A DNA stretch of 7,791 nt from Candidatus Coatesiibacteriota bacterium. GTDB lineage: Bacteria; RBG-13-66-14. The stretch spans positions 1 through 7,791 of the forward strand of contig WJMB01000088.1 in assembly GCA_014728185.1 (NCBI GenBank), read 5' to 3'. The notes beneath the pieces were generated by a model. The model was not told where the DNA came from. It did no database searches and saw nothing but the letters and a program-made list of their open reading frames with translations. Made by a program: the position numbers and the translations under genes. Below, in pieces: positions 1-5,973 of this stretch. Within the stretch, counting starts at the first letter, position 1. Every line of letters starts with the position of its first letter.

Positions 1-105
1 GAAAACCGGTGTGAAGGCGAGCAGAACCAGGGCCGGGATCAACGCGCAGAGCGCGCTCCGGGTCGCTTTCGGTTGCCTGCCGTGCCTATCGCGCCGGTTC
101 TTCAA
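1..105 (-). CDS. 5' end of a possible exported protein gene, truncated by the window edge
   Basis: An open frame runs leftwards off the window from a TTG at 105-103. It has no ATG or GTG alternative upstream before an in-frame stop. Its 35 visible residues read as a Sec signal peptide: a basic n-region (LKNRRDRHGRQPKATR) followed by a hydrophobic core (ALCALIPALVLLAFTPVF). About five in six third codon positions are G or C, as in the sure genes of this window. A GGGG run sits about 8 bases before the TTG as a weak ribosome site. The first 20 bases overlap the end of the small ORF at 86-211 in another frame, which would fit translational coupling. The mature protein is outside the window, so its function is unknown. 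The start codon and the gene itself are inferred from composition and hydropathy only. Confidence 0.42.
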   Translation of the reverse strand, partial: MKNRRDRHGRQPKATRSALCALIPALVLLAFTPVF

Positions 106-211
106 GCCATACCCCGTGGGATTCGATGAGTTTAATTAATGTTTCGTTCAAGGCAGTCAGGGCTTCCACATCCACTGTGAGGGCGAACCGCTGCAAGGAC
201 GCCGCAAGCAT
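86..211 (-). CDS. possible 41-residue small protein
   Basis: This complete minus-strand ORF runs ATG to TAG. It begins MLAASLQRFALTV and ends HGVWLEEPAR. The middle is a plausible amphipathic helix with regularly spaced Leu and Ile, and the composition does not show the Arg/Ser/Pro excess of shadow frames here. It lies about 40 bases downstream of the likely start site of the promoter at 257-285, which is the main reason to believe it is transcribed. Against it, no clear Shine-Dalgarno site precedes the ATG, and third positions are only about 60 percent G or C. It overlaps the next frame (start at 105) by 20 bases. I do not recognise the family. It could be a small regulatory or antitoxin-like protein, a leader peptide for the exported protein downstream, or chance. 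Confidence 0.38.
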   Translation of the reverse strand: MLAASLQRFALTVDVEALTALNETLIKLIESHGVWLEEPAR

Positions 212-243
212 GGTTGATTAGTTCTATCTGTTTTGGAGCCCCG

Positions 244-259
244 ATTGTACGTTTACAAT
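244..259. promoter_or_regulatory. putative operator dyad ATTGTA-CGTT-TACAAT
   Basis: A perfect inverted repeat has 6-bp arms (ATTGTA / TACAAT) around a 4-base centre. It overlaps the downstream half of the -10 box and the predicted start site of the leftward promoter at 257-285. This is where a dimeric repressor would block transcription. No regulator gene is visible in the window. The position makes it more interesting than an isolated palindrome, but the operator role is inference. Confidence 0.38.
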
Positions 260-285
260 ATAGACTAATAGATGTAAGCGGTCAA
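257..285 (-). promoter_or_regulatory. sigma70-type promoter reading leftwards
   Basis: On the minus strand a -35 box TTGACC (285-280) is separated by exactly 17 bases from a -10 box TATATT (262-257). Both match the consensus at five of six positions. Transcription would start near 250, giving a leader of about 39 bases before the ATG at 211. Its -35 hexamer is the same as that of the plus-strand promoter upstream of ptsH, so the two units diverge across a gap of about 285 bases. Confidence 0.55.
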
Positions 286-570
286 GAGGTGGAGGCCGGG
301 AGACGGCGGGCATTTTGATGGGACGGGGTATGAAGCTGACGGGTCGCCTCGGCGAGACACCGTCGCCGACTGTTGTGGGTCCGTTATTACTGCTTCAAAC
401 AACTGATGAAAACCGAAACAACAACCAGCACCGATACCGACAAAGGACGGATCTGACCGGATCGACGGCTTAGCGGGCTAATTCGCGTCACACATCACGC
501 TCCCCTTGGAATCAATACACACCGATCGACCCGTCGAGCGAGCCGAGCATCGCCGAGCTACCCTGGCGCG
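286..570. other. intergenic stretch between divergent promoters
   Basis: I see no convincing gene here. A 51-codon frame from an ATG at 318 has an ordinary-looking middle but an Asn/Gln/Arg-rich end, no ribosome site and no neighbour in the same unit. Short CGGCGA / TCGCCG arms occur around 350-369. Nothing else can be supported. Confidence 0.5.
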
Positions 571-600
571 TTGACCGTACTCGCCGGGCGGTGTTATAAT
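571..600 (+). promoter_or_regulatory. strong sigma70-type promoter of ptsH
   Basis: A TTGACC -35 box (571-576) and a perfect TATAAT -10 box (595-600) are separated by 18 bases. A TG dinucleotide at 592-593 makes it an extended -10. Transcription should begin near 607, giving an untranslated leader of roughly 90 bases before the ptsH ATG at 696. It is the best promoter match in the window and suggests steady, high expression of HPr. Confidence 0.8.
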
Positions 601-695
601 GCCGTGGTTAATGTACGGGCCGCGTGGACTGAGTCGACTGAATCTCGGTTAAACGGGATCCGGCTGCAACCCTCTAGAAGGAAACCAGCGGAGTC

Positions 696-992
696 ATGCC
701 CCAAATAGAGATCATCGTCAACAACAAGCTCGGGCTCCACGCCCGGCCCGCCGCCCTCTTCGTCCGGGTCGCCCAGAAGTTCGACAGCGACATCTACGTC
801 TCGCGAAACGACGGCAAGTCCGGCGAGGTCAACGCCAAGAGCGTCATGGGCGTCATGGCCCTGGGCGCCGGCCCGGGCACGGCGCTGATGGTCCGCGCGG
901 TCGGCCACGACGCCGAAAAGGCCCTGCGCAGCCTCAAGCTGTTGGCCGAGAAGCGTTTCCTCGAGAAGGAAAAACGCAAGCAAAAGGCATAG
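696..992 (+). CDS. ptsH: HPr, phosphocarrier protein of the phosphotransferase system
   Basis: HPr is the small cytoplasmic protein that accepts phosphate from enzyme I and hands it to sugar-specific EIIA proteins. The 98-residue product has the active-site motif GLHARPAA, with His15 as the phosphorylated residue and Arg17 beside it. The second signature, NAKSVMGVMALGAGPG, carries Ser49. Ser49 corresponds to Ser46 of Bacillus HPr after a three-residue loop insertion; Ser46 is the target of HPr kinase/phosphorylase in bacteria that have it. The end (about residues 87-98, LEKEKRKQKA) is a charged, mostly basic tail that makes the protein about ten residues longer than usual. The ATG is the first that keeps His at 15. 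An AAGGA site (678-682) lies 13 bases upstream, a rather long gap. The gene is monocistronic, between a strong promoter and a terminator, and ptsI follows about 1 kb downstream. With no EII genes in view, whether it serves sugar uptake or only regulation is open. Confidence 0.96.
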   Translation: MPQIEIIVNNKLGLHARPAALFVRVAQKFDSDIYVSRNDGKSGEVNAKSVMGVMALGAGPGTALMVRAVGHDAEKALRSLKLLAEKRFLEKEKRKQKA

Positions 993-1006
993 CGGCGCTT
1001 CGCGAT

Positions 1007-1032
1007 CCCCGCGCCGAGCCGCGGGGTTTTTT
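1007..1032 (+). terminator. Rho-independent terminator of ptsH
   Basis: A GC-only 7-bp stem (CCCCGCG, 1007-1013, with CGCGGGG, 1020-1026) and a 6-base loop are followed directly by six T. It begins 15 bases after the ptsH stop codon and should separate ptsH transcription from ptsI. Confidence 0.92.
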
Positions 1033-1061
1033 ACTTACCGGAGCTTGCTTTTCCGAACCAG

Positions 1062-1133
1062 CGGCTCAGAGCCGACATAACCCGCGCATATCATCAAGAC
1101 GGCTGACAGCCGCTCGTGATCGGGTTTGGCCCG
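1062..1133. repeat. cluster of three short stem-loops after ptsH
   Basis: Three perfect hairpins follow one another. The first is CGGCTC-A-GAGCCG (1062-1074), the second CGGCTG-A-CAGCCG (1100-1112), and the third CGGG-TTTGG-CCCG (1121-1133). The first two are the same 13-base palindrome with one base pair swapped, and their centres are 38 bases apart. They lie beyond the ptsH terminator and lack T-tracts, so they are not simple terminators. They could be a REP-like intergenic repeat, paired protein-binding sites or part of a structured RNA. Confidence 0.6.
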
Positions 1134-1299
1134 CCATACTCCGCTCCAGGGCTCGTTACCAGCTACGCCTTGAACTGCATCCGGCTAGTTACGGGCAATC
1201 CGTGAGTGCTGATACGCAAAAGCAGTCAATTGCTTGGTTTAACCCTCGAACCCGCCAGACGCTTTTTCGACTTGACGCTGTCGGCAAAACCAACCTCAA

Positions 1300-1344
1300 G
1301 AACCAATCACTTATGGCAGCTCTCTGCGGCTATCAGATTGGTTC
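1300..1344. repeat. 45-base imperfect hairpin with perfect 9-bp outer stem
   Basis: GAACCAATC (1300-1308) is perfectly complementary to GATTGGTTC (1336-1344). The 27 bases between can fold further, with GCAG (1317-1320) pairing CTGC (1324-1327) over a CTCT-type loop, plus some A-T pairs between the two stems. The result is one long, interrupted stem. There is no T-tract, so it is unlikely to be a terminator. It might belong to an untranslated RNA or be the ends of a small decayed element. Confidence 0.45.
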
Positions 1345-1919
1345 AGTTTGGTGTGATGTTCCATTGCTTTTCCATGCGGCCCATAAGTGCATAAATAACA
1401 ATCAAAAAAGCCGCGCGTGTGCAAGCAGGGACGGGGTCGGGCGCGCAGAGTGGCGAATACCGGCTCGGTGAATAGCTCAATAGCAGCCTGAGTCGATCCG
1501 AACGCGCTCGATGATATCCAGGCGGATAGTTAACGGGGTGAACCCGTGCGGCGCGGTAACAGTCTCTTCTGCTTGATGTCTTCCTGATGCGTTTTGGGTA
1601 GACTCTTTCCACAAGCGATTTTGACAAGCGGTTGACATCATGGAACTTGCCCGGACCAAATCAGGGCCGTTTAAGAAAGGTTCAATGGGCAGGCATTCGC
1701 TGATCGGGTGCGTCAGATATTAATCCCAATATAAGCAAACGCAACCTTATTGCCTGATAATGATGCAGTTATGAGTCGGGCAGCAACCGAACGAGCGCTA
1801 ATTGCAAGCTAATAGGTAGGATAGGTTGTCCACCGTGCAGCCCCCTGTAGCCGCCACTTTTTTCCAGCTGATAAGTGATAGGCACATCTACTATTACACG
1901 CGTTTTTCAGCAGATTACA

Positions 1920-1948
1920 TTCACAACCCGGTCCGAACAGGGTATACG
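1920..1948 (+). promoter_or_regulatory. candidate promoter of ptsI
   Basis: TTCACA (1920-1925) matches the -35 consensus at five of six positions. It lies 17 bases before TATACG (1943-1948), which matches the -10 consensus at four of six. The start would fall near 1955, about 87 bases before the ptsI ATG. It is much weaker than the ptsH promoter and is the best I could find. Some promoter is needed, because a terminator and 1 kb separate ptsI from ptsH. Confidence 0.3.
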
Positions 1949-2041
1949 ATCTCTCGGCGGTTTTGATCAAGTCGATGTGGATCCCGCTTGCTGTGATGTA
2001 GGCCCAGCCTGTAGCGACTACGTTTTCGGAGCTCGATTTAG

Positions 2042-3853
2042 ATGATGTTCTTCCACGGAGTGGCGGTTTCTAAGGGCGTGGCCATCGGTCCCGTCTTCAA
2101 GCCGCGCCTGGAGGTCCTGGGCGTGGGCCGCGACGAGGTCGACGACCCCGAGCGCGAGATCGCCCGTTTCCGCGAGGCCCTGGCGACCGCCCGGGCGCAG
2201 ATCGAGAGCATCATCGAGCGCCTGCGCGACCAGGGCGCCGAGACCCGGCTGGGCATCCTGGAATCCCAACAGATGATGTTCAGCGACGAGTCCCTGGTCA
2301 AGAGCGTCGAGAGCGGCATCCGCGAGAAGCACTGCACCGCCGAGTACGCCGTGAGCCAGGTTGTCGATCACTTCATCGAGACCTTCAACAACATCGACGA
2401 CGAGTACCTGCGCGACCGGGTGGCCGACGTCCACGACCTGGGCGACCGTCTGATGCGCATCCTGTTGGGCAAGCGCGAATCAGCGGTCACCCGGCTGGAG
2501 CGCCAGTCGGTCATCGTGGCCCACGACCTGCCGCCCTCGGCGGCGGCCCAGATCGATCCGTCCAAGGTTCTGGGGCTGGCCACCGATGTCGGCGGCGCCA
2601 CCAGCCACACCGCGATAATCTCCCGAGCTCTAGAGATCCCCGCCGTGGTCGGCCTGGGCAACCTCTACCGCCGGGCCGAGAACGGCGATATGCTGATCCT
2701 GGACGGCCGCAAGGGTATCGCCGTCCTCAACCCGTCCAAGGAGCTCCTCGAGCGCTACCGCCGTGTGCAGAGCGAGGAGTTGGCCCAGCTCCAATCCCTG
2801 CGCGAGCTGCGCGACGAACCCGCCGAGACCCGGGACGGCTTCCGCATCGAGCTGGCCGCCAACATCGAGCTGCTCTCCGAGGTCGACGCCGTCTCCACCC
2901 ACGGCGCCGACGGCGTGGGGCTCTACCGCACCGAGTTCCTCTTCCTCAACCGCGACGATCTGCCCGGCGAGGAGGAGCAGTTCGAAGCCTACACCGTGGT
3001 CGCCCGCCAACTGGCCCCGCAGCCCGTGGTCATCCGCACCGTGGACATCGGCGGCGACAAGTTCCTCTCCCACCCCGACGTCCCCGTCGAGATCAACCCC
3101 TACCTGGGCTGCCGGGCGGTACGCTTCTCGCTGAGTCGGCCCGACACCTTCCGCACCCAACTGCGGGCGGTGCTGCGCGCTTCGGCCACGGGAAACGTCC
3201 ATCTGATGTTCCCCATGATCAGCTCCCTGGAGGAGCTGCGTCAGGCCAAAACCATCCTGGCCGAGTGCATGGAGGACCTCGACGAACAACGGCTGCCCTA
3301 CGATCCGGACATCGAGGTCGGTATCATGATCGAGGTGCCCTCGGCGGCGATCCTGGCCGACCAGTTCGCCCGCGAGGTCGACTTCTTCTCCATCGGCACC
3401 AACGACCTGATCCAGTACACCCTGGCCGTGGACCGCTCCAACCCCTCCCTGGCCTACCTCTACCAACCCTTCCACCCCGCAGTGCTGCGCCTGTTGAAGA
3501 ACATCGTCGACGCCGGGCACAACGCCGGAATCTGGGTGGGGATGTGCGGCGAGATGGCCGCCAACCCCATCGCCGTGCCCTTTCTGGTCGGCCTGGGCAT
3601 CGACGAGCTCTCGGTCAGTCCGGTCAACGTTCCCCTGGTCAAGGCGACCATCCGGGCAATCGACTTCCGCCGCGCCGCGATGGTCGCCGAGGAGCTGATC
3701 AACCTGCGCCACCCCGATGAGATCCTCGCCCGACTGCGCCGCGACCTTCCCAGCGAGATCCACCGCTACATCGATCTCAACGGCGACGAAGAAACGCCGG
3801 ACATGGGTGATGAACCCGAGCCCAGCCCCGACGTAGCCGAAACCGGCCGCTGA
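2042..3853 (+). CDS. ptsI: Enzyme I, phosphoenolpyruvate-protein phosphotransferase
   Basis: This cytoplasmic enzyme starts the phosphotransferase chain. It takes phosphate from phosphoenolpyruvate on a histidine and gives it to HPr. The 603-residue product has the usual order: an N-terminal swivelling and HPr-binding domain, the phospho-histidine motif GGATSHTAI with His189, then the C-terminal TIM-barrel that binds phosphoenolpyruvate. Known catalytic residues fall at the E. coli numbers: Arg296 (GLYRTEF), Arg332 (IRTVDIGGDK), Glu431 (MIEVPSA), Asn454-Asp455 (GTNDLIQYT), Arg465 (AVDRSN) and Cys502 (GMCGEMA). An acidic, Pro-rich tail of about 24 residues (580-603) follows the catalytic domain; E. 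coli enzyme I, at 575 residues, lacks it. Two ATGs are adjacent (2042 and 2045); a weak CGGAG site ends 10 bases before the first. No obvious terminator follows the stop. The protein is intact and should be active; no PTS permease is nearby. Confidence 0.96.
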   Translation: MMFFHGVAVSKGVAIGPVFKPRLEVLGVGRDEVDDPEREIARFREALATARAQIESIIERLRDQGAETRLGILESQQMMFSDESLVKSVESGIREKHCTAEYAVSQVVDHFIETFNNIDDEYLRDRVADVHDLGDRLMRILLGKRESAVTRLERQSVIVAHDLPPSAAAQIDPSKVLGLATDVGGATSHTAIISRALEIPAVVGLGNLYRRAENGDMLILDGRKGIAVLNPSKELLERYRRVQSEELAQLQSLRELRDEPAETRDGFRIELAANIELLSEVDAVSTHGADGVGLYRTEFLFLNRDDLPGEEEQFEAYTVVARQLAPQPVVIRTVDIGGDKFLSHPDVPVEINPYLGCRAVRFSLSRPDTFRTQLRAVLRASATGNVHLMFPMISSLEELRQAKTILAECMEDLDEQRLPYDPDIEVGIMIEVPSAAILADQFAREVDFFSIGTNDLIQYTLAVDRSNPSLAYLYQPFHPAVLRLLKNIVDAGHNAGIWVGMCGEMAANPIAVPFLVGLGIDELSVSPVNVPLVKATIRAIDFRRAAMVAEELINLRHPDEILARLRRDLPSEIHRYIDLNGDEETPDMGDEPEPSPDVAETGR

Positions 3854-3940
3854 CGACAAACGGGACGGTTTCTCAGAGGAGTGTGCGACGGATCTTTGAC
3901 CAGAACCGAGCATCGTTCTCGTTCCAACCTGAACCAAGGC

Positions 3941-3965
3941 CGGCTCAAGAGGAGCCGATCGGCTG
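3941..3965. repeat. overlapping inverted repeats with two exclusive pairings
   Basis: CGGCTC (3941-3946) pairs perfectly with GAGCCG (3952-3957) over a 5-base loop. The second half also belongs to the perfect 12-base palindrome AGCCGATCGGCT (3953-3964). The two pairings exclude each other in RNA. The first arm pair is identical to the palindrome arms at 1062-1074, and GAACCA occurs just upstream in both places. It lies about 90 bases after the ptsI stop and has no T-tract. Confidence 0.5.
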
Positions 3966-4066
3966 TTGAACCCCGTTTGGATCCGGACAGTCGGTGAGTT
4001 GCCGATTCATCCTGGATTCCCATCCAGCAGCCCGGCCGTGAAACATTATCCGTCGCGGAGATGGGC

Positions 4067-4086
4067 ACCCCACAGCTCAGTGGGGT
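4067..4086. repeat. perfect 7-bp hairpin ACCCCAC / GTGGGGT
   Basis: ACCCCAC (4067-4073) and GTGGGGT (4080-4086) form a perfect stem over a 6-base loop AGCTCA. No T-tract follows on either strand. The role is unknown. The right arm runs into GGGGTAAACCCG, close to a motif at 1535-1546. Confidence 0.45.
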
Positions 4087-4378
4087 AAACCCGATCCAGC
4101 CGGATTTGGTTCGTTCGATTCGAGCTGTCTGAGCCCCTCTATCGGCACCGTTGAGTATCGAGCCCAACTCATTCACTCCAGCAACCGAATGTGACTACCG
4201 AAAACGATAGGCTTTCCAACCGCCGGTAATCCCCCAGTCGACCGTCCGGCTCCTTCCTCAAGCCGAAACCCCATCCGTATCCGTTCTTCGCAAACTATCC
4301 GAAAACGACGCGTTGATATCCGACTTTCCCCATCCGACTTGCGGCTTACAGGCTTGCAAGAAAGGATGTTTACCGCTA

Positions 4379-4387
4379 TGGTATAAG
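4379..4387 (+). promoter_or_regulatory. candidate extended -10 promoter of the first barrel gene
   Basis: TGG-TATAAG (4379-4387) has the TG extension and a five-of-six -10 box. No good -35 box lies at 16-18 bases; the nearest, TTGCAA (4354-4359), is 22 bases away. Transcription would start near 4394 and leave a leader of about 110 bases that contains the hairpin at 4441-4458. Confidence 0.35.
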
Positions 4388-4440
4388 TCGAATACAGTTC
4401 CCGAAGCCACATTTCGTGAGCCCTTACCAGCTTGCCGAAA

Positions 4441-4458
4441 GCGCCGCTCCCACGGCGC
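4441..4458 (+). repeat. hairpin in the leader of the first barrel gene
   Basis: GCGCCG (4441-4446) and CGGCGC (4453-4458) pair perfectly over a 6-base loop, 46 bases before the ATG at 4505. It does not cover the Shine-Dalgarno site. It may stabilise the leader RNA; any regulatory role is inference. Confidence 0.45.
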
Positions 4459-4504
4459 GAGAAACCATCCCCGCCGATATCAAGGCTGATGTCAAGGAGG
4501 TCCG

Positions 4505-5866
4505 ATGCGAGGACTGTCAACGCGAATCGTCCTGATCCTCTTGCTCGCCGCCGGTCTGGCCGGCGCCACCGAGCTCTTCGGTCCACGGGCCATGGCCATG
4601 GGCGGCGCCCAGGTGGCCCTGGTCGAGGACGGCACCTGCGCCTACTGGAACCCGGCCGCCTTCGGCCGCCGTGACATCATCTTCGGCGCGGACCCCGTCT
4701 GGGGCTTCGGTGTCAAGGACGGCATCACCGAACAGATGAACCGCTTCCGCAGCTACTACGACGGCGCCGACGACCTGCCGATGGACCCCACGGAAATCCA
4801 GAACTACATCGAGGACTTCCAGGGCGCCCTCGAAGACTTCAACGAACCCGGCGTCGGCGTCATCGGCAACATGCACGCCGGCTTCGCCGCCCAGATCGGT
4901 CCCGTCGCGGTGAGCTGGGTCGACATGACCAAGCTGGAGATCGGTCCCTGGGTCGACACCTACACCGCCCGACTGATCTCGACGACCTACCTGGACTCCT
5001 TCGCCGAGATCACCGCCCTCTACGGCGCCGGACTGCTGACCACCGCCGAGTACAACCGTCTGGCCTCCCAGGGCTGGCGGACCATCGAGGGCGACGGCAT
5101 CGGCCTCGAAGACGACAACGGCTCCGTGGTCAACGCCACCGGCTTCGCCCAGCACGACCTCGCCGTCACCTACGCTCACAGCTTCGAACTCAAGCGCGAC
5201 AACTTCATCGCCATCGGCGCCAGCGCCAAGTTCATCTACGGCCAGCGCTACGACAACCAGATCCCCTTCAACGTCGAAGAGGCCCTGACCACCGGCCCCA
5301 ATTGGCTCTTCGAGAACATCCTCAACGTCGGCGCCTCCGCCACCGGCTACGGCTTCTCGATGGACCTGGGCGTCCAGGGCTTCGTCGGCGACTTCTTCCA
5401 CTTCGGCGTCATGGGCCGCAACATCATCCCCCTCGAGATCGCCTGGGACGACGACTCCCCGGCCACCCAGCTCGATCCCCAGGTACGCATCGGCGTTTCC
5501 TTCGAGCCCTTCAGCGGCTTCAACATCGCCCTGGACCTCGACGCCCTGGAGACCGACTACACCGTCACCGTCTACGACCCAAACGCCGGGGAGACCCGGG
5601 AAATCACCGTCGACCGCGTCCGCGACCTCTCCTTCGGCGTCGAGTGGAACCTGGCCGAAATCTTCTCCGTTCGCGCCGGAATCAACACCAACTACAACTC
5701 GGTCATCGAAGATCAGGCCGACGCCAACTTCCTGGCTTGCTTCGGCTTCGGCCTTCACGTCGGCGAGATCTTTCACTTCGACCTTGGCGTGATGACCAAC
5801 ACCTTCTCCAGCGGCGAGAACAACAACCACCTCGGCGGCTCGGTGGCCGTGGGCTTCGTCCTCTAA
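4505..5866 (+). CDS. TraF/PorV-like outer-membrane beta-barrel protein, copy 1
   Basis: The 453-residue product starts with a Sec signal peptide (MRGLSTR, then a Leu/Ala-rich core, likely cut after AGA at residue 21). The mature protein opens with GPRAMAMGGA (26-35) and, 13 residues on, WNPAAF (48-53). This is the hallmark of the barrel proteins annotated as TraF-like or PorV/UPF0164-like, distant relatives of the FadL group. The rest alternates polar and hydrophobic residues with many Gly and aromatic residues, as expected for membrane beta-strands, including GVMGRNIIPLEIAWDDD (301-317). It ends GFVL rather than with an aromatic residue. The name TraF in this family does not imply conjugation, and no transfer genes are near. 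A perfect AAGGAGGT (4494-4501) lies 3 bases before the ATG, a short gap. It is a paralogue of the gene at 6241. What it transports or binds cannot be told from sequence. Confidence 0.85.
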   Translation: MRGLSTRIVLILLLAAGLAGATELFGPRAMAMGGAQVALVEDGTCAYWNPAAFGRRDIIFGADPVWGFGVKDGITEQMNRFRSYYDGADDLPMDPTEIQNYIEDFQGALEDFNEPGVGVIGNMHAGFAAQIGPVAVSWVDMTKLEIGPWVDTYTARLISTTYLDSFAEITALYGAGLLTTAEYNRLASQGWRTIEGDGIGLEDDNGSVVNATGFAQHDLAVTYAHSFELKRDNFIAIGASAKFIYGQRYDNQIPFNVEEALTTGPNWLFENILNVGASATGYGFSMDLGVQGFVGDFFHFGVMGRNIIPLEIAWDDDSPATQLDPQVRIGVSFEPFSGFNIALDLDALETDYTVTVYDPNAGETREITVDRVRDLSFGVEWNLAEIFSVRAGINTNYNSVIEDQADANFLACFGFGLHVGEIFHFDLGVMTNTFSSGENNNHLGGSVAVGFVL

Positions 5867-5900
5867 CACCAGAAAACCCCGAGCAATCGCGATATGCATC

Positions 5901-5927
5901 AACCGGCCCCCTCAGGGCCGGTTTTTT
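5901..5927 (+). terminator. Rho-independent terminator of barrel gene 1
   Basis: A perfect 9-bp stem (AACCGGCCC, 5901-5909, with GGGCCGGTT, 5915-5923) has a 5-base loop and six T (5922-5927). It begins 34 bases after the stop codon. It makes the two barrel genes separate transcription units. Confidence 0.92.
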
Positions 5928-5973
5928 CGGGTTACTCCCGAGTACCCGCCACGTTCGATCCGCCGGCAATCCA

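Larger units (their letters stand above)
1134..2041. other. long non-coding stretch before ptsI
   Basis: About 900 bases without a gene I can support. Base composition is clearly less GC-rich than in the flanking genes, and frames on both strands lack the strong third-position G/C bias. It contains the hairpin at 1300-1344, a small hairpin ACGGG-GTGAA-CCCGT (1533-1547), two TTGACA hexamers (1621-1626 and 1632-1637) without a matching -10 box, and a weak promoter candidate near the right end. The longest frame (GTG at 1202 to 1471, 89 codons) is discussed among the rejected items. No tRNA-like T-loop or cloverleaf was found by eye. Confidence 0.55.
3854..4504. other. intergenic stretch between ptsI and the first barrel gene
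   Basis: About 650 bases with no supportable gene; long minus-strand frames here are Arg/Ser-rich and look random. It holds several inverted repeats: 3941-3965, CTGGAT-TCCC-ATCCAG (4012-4027), 4067-4086 and 4441-4458. It also holds a candidate promoter (4379-4387) and the ribosome site of the next gene. None of the hairpins has a T-tract, so where ptsI transcription ends is unclear. Confidence 0.55.

Noticed and set aside
318..473. 51-codon frame starting ATGGGACGG
   Set aside because: No Shine-Dalgarno site, no promoter, and an Asn/Gln/Arg-rich end typical of chance frames.
1202..1471. 89-codon plus-strand frame with a GTG start
   Set aside because: Third positions lack the strong G/C bias of the sure genes. 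No ribosome site or promoter fits, a long hairpin lies inside it, and the residues show no recognisable motif. A transferred gene cannot be excluded, but nothing positive supports it.
1621..1637. Two TTGACA hexamers 11 bases apart as promoters
   Set aside because: No -10-like hexamer lies 16-19 bases downstream of either, and the ATG that follows opens only 27 codons.
1343..1659. Two minus-strand frames of 94 and 60 codons
   Set aside because: Arg/Ser/Pro-rich composition, overlapping each other, no start signals and no family resemblance.
2630..3937. 435-codon minus-strand frame opposite ptsI, and similar long ones opposite both barrel genes
   Set aside because: These are antisense shadows of high-GC genes: rich in Gly, Val, Asp and Ala without domains, and explained by the codon bias of the plus strand.
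3766..4586. Two minus-strand frames of about 137 codons between ptsI and the first barrel gene
   Set aside because: They overlap the ends of sure plus-strand genes and look compositionally random.
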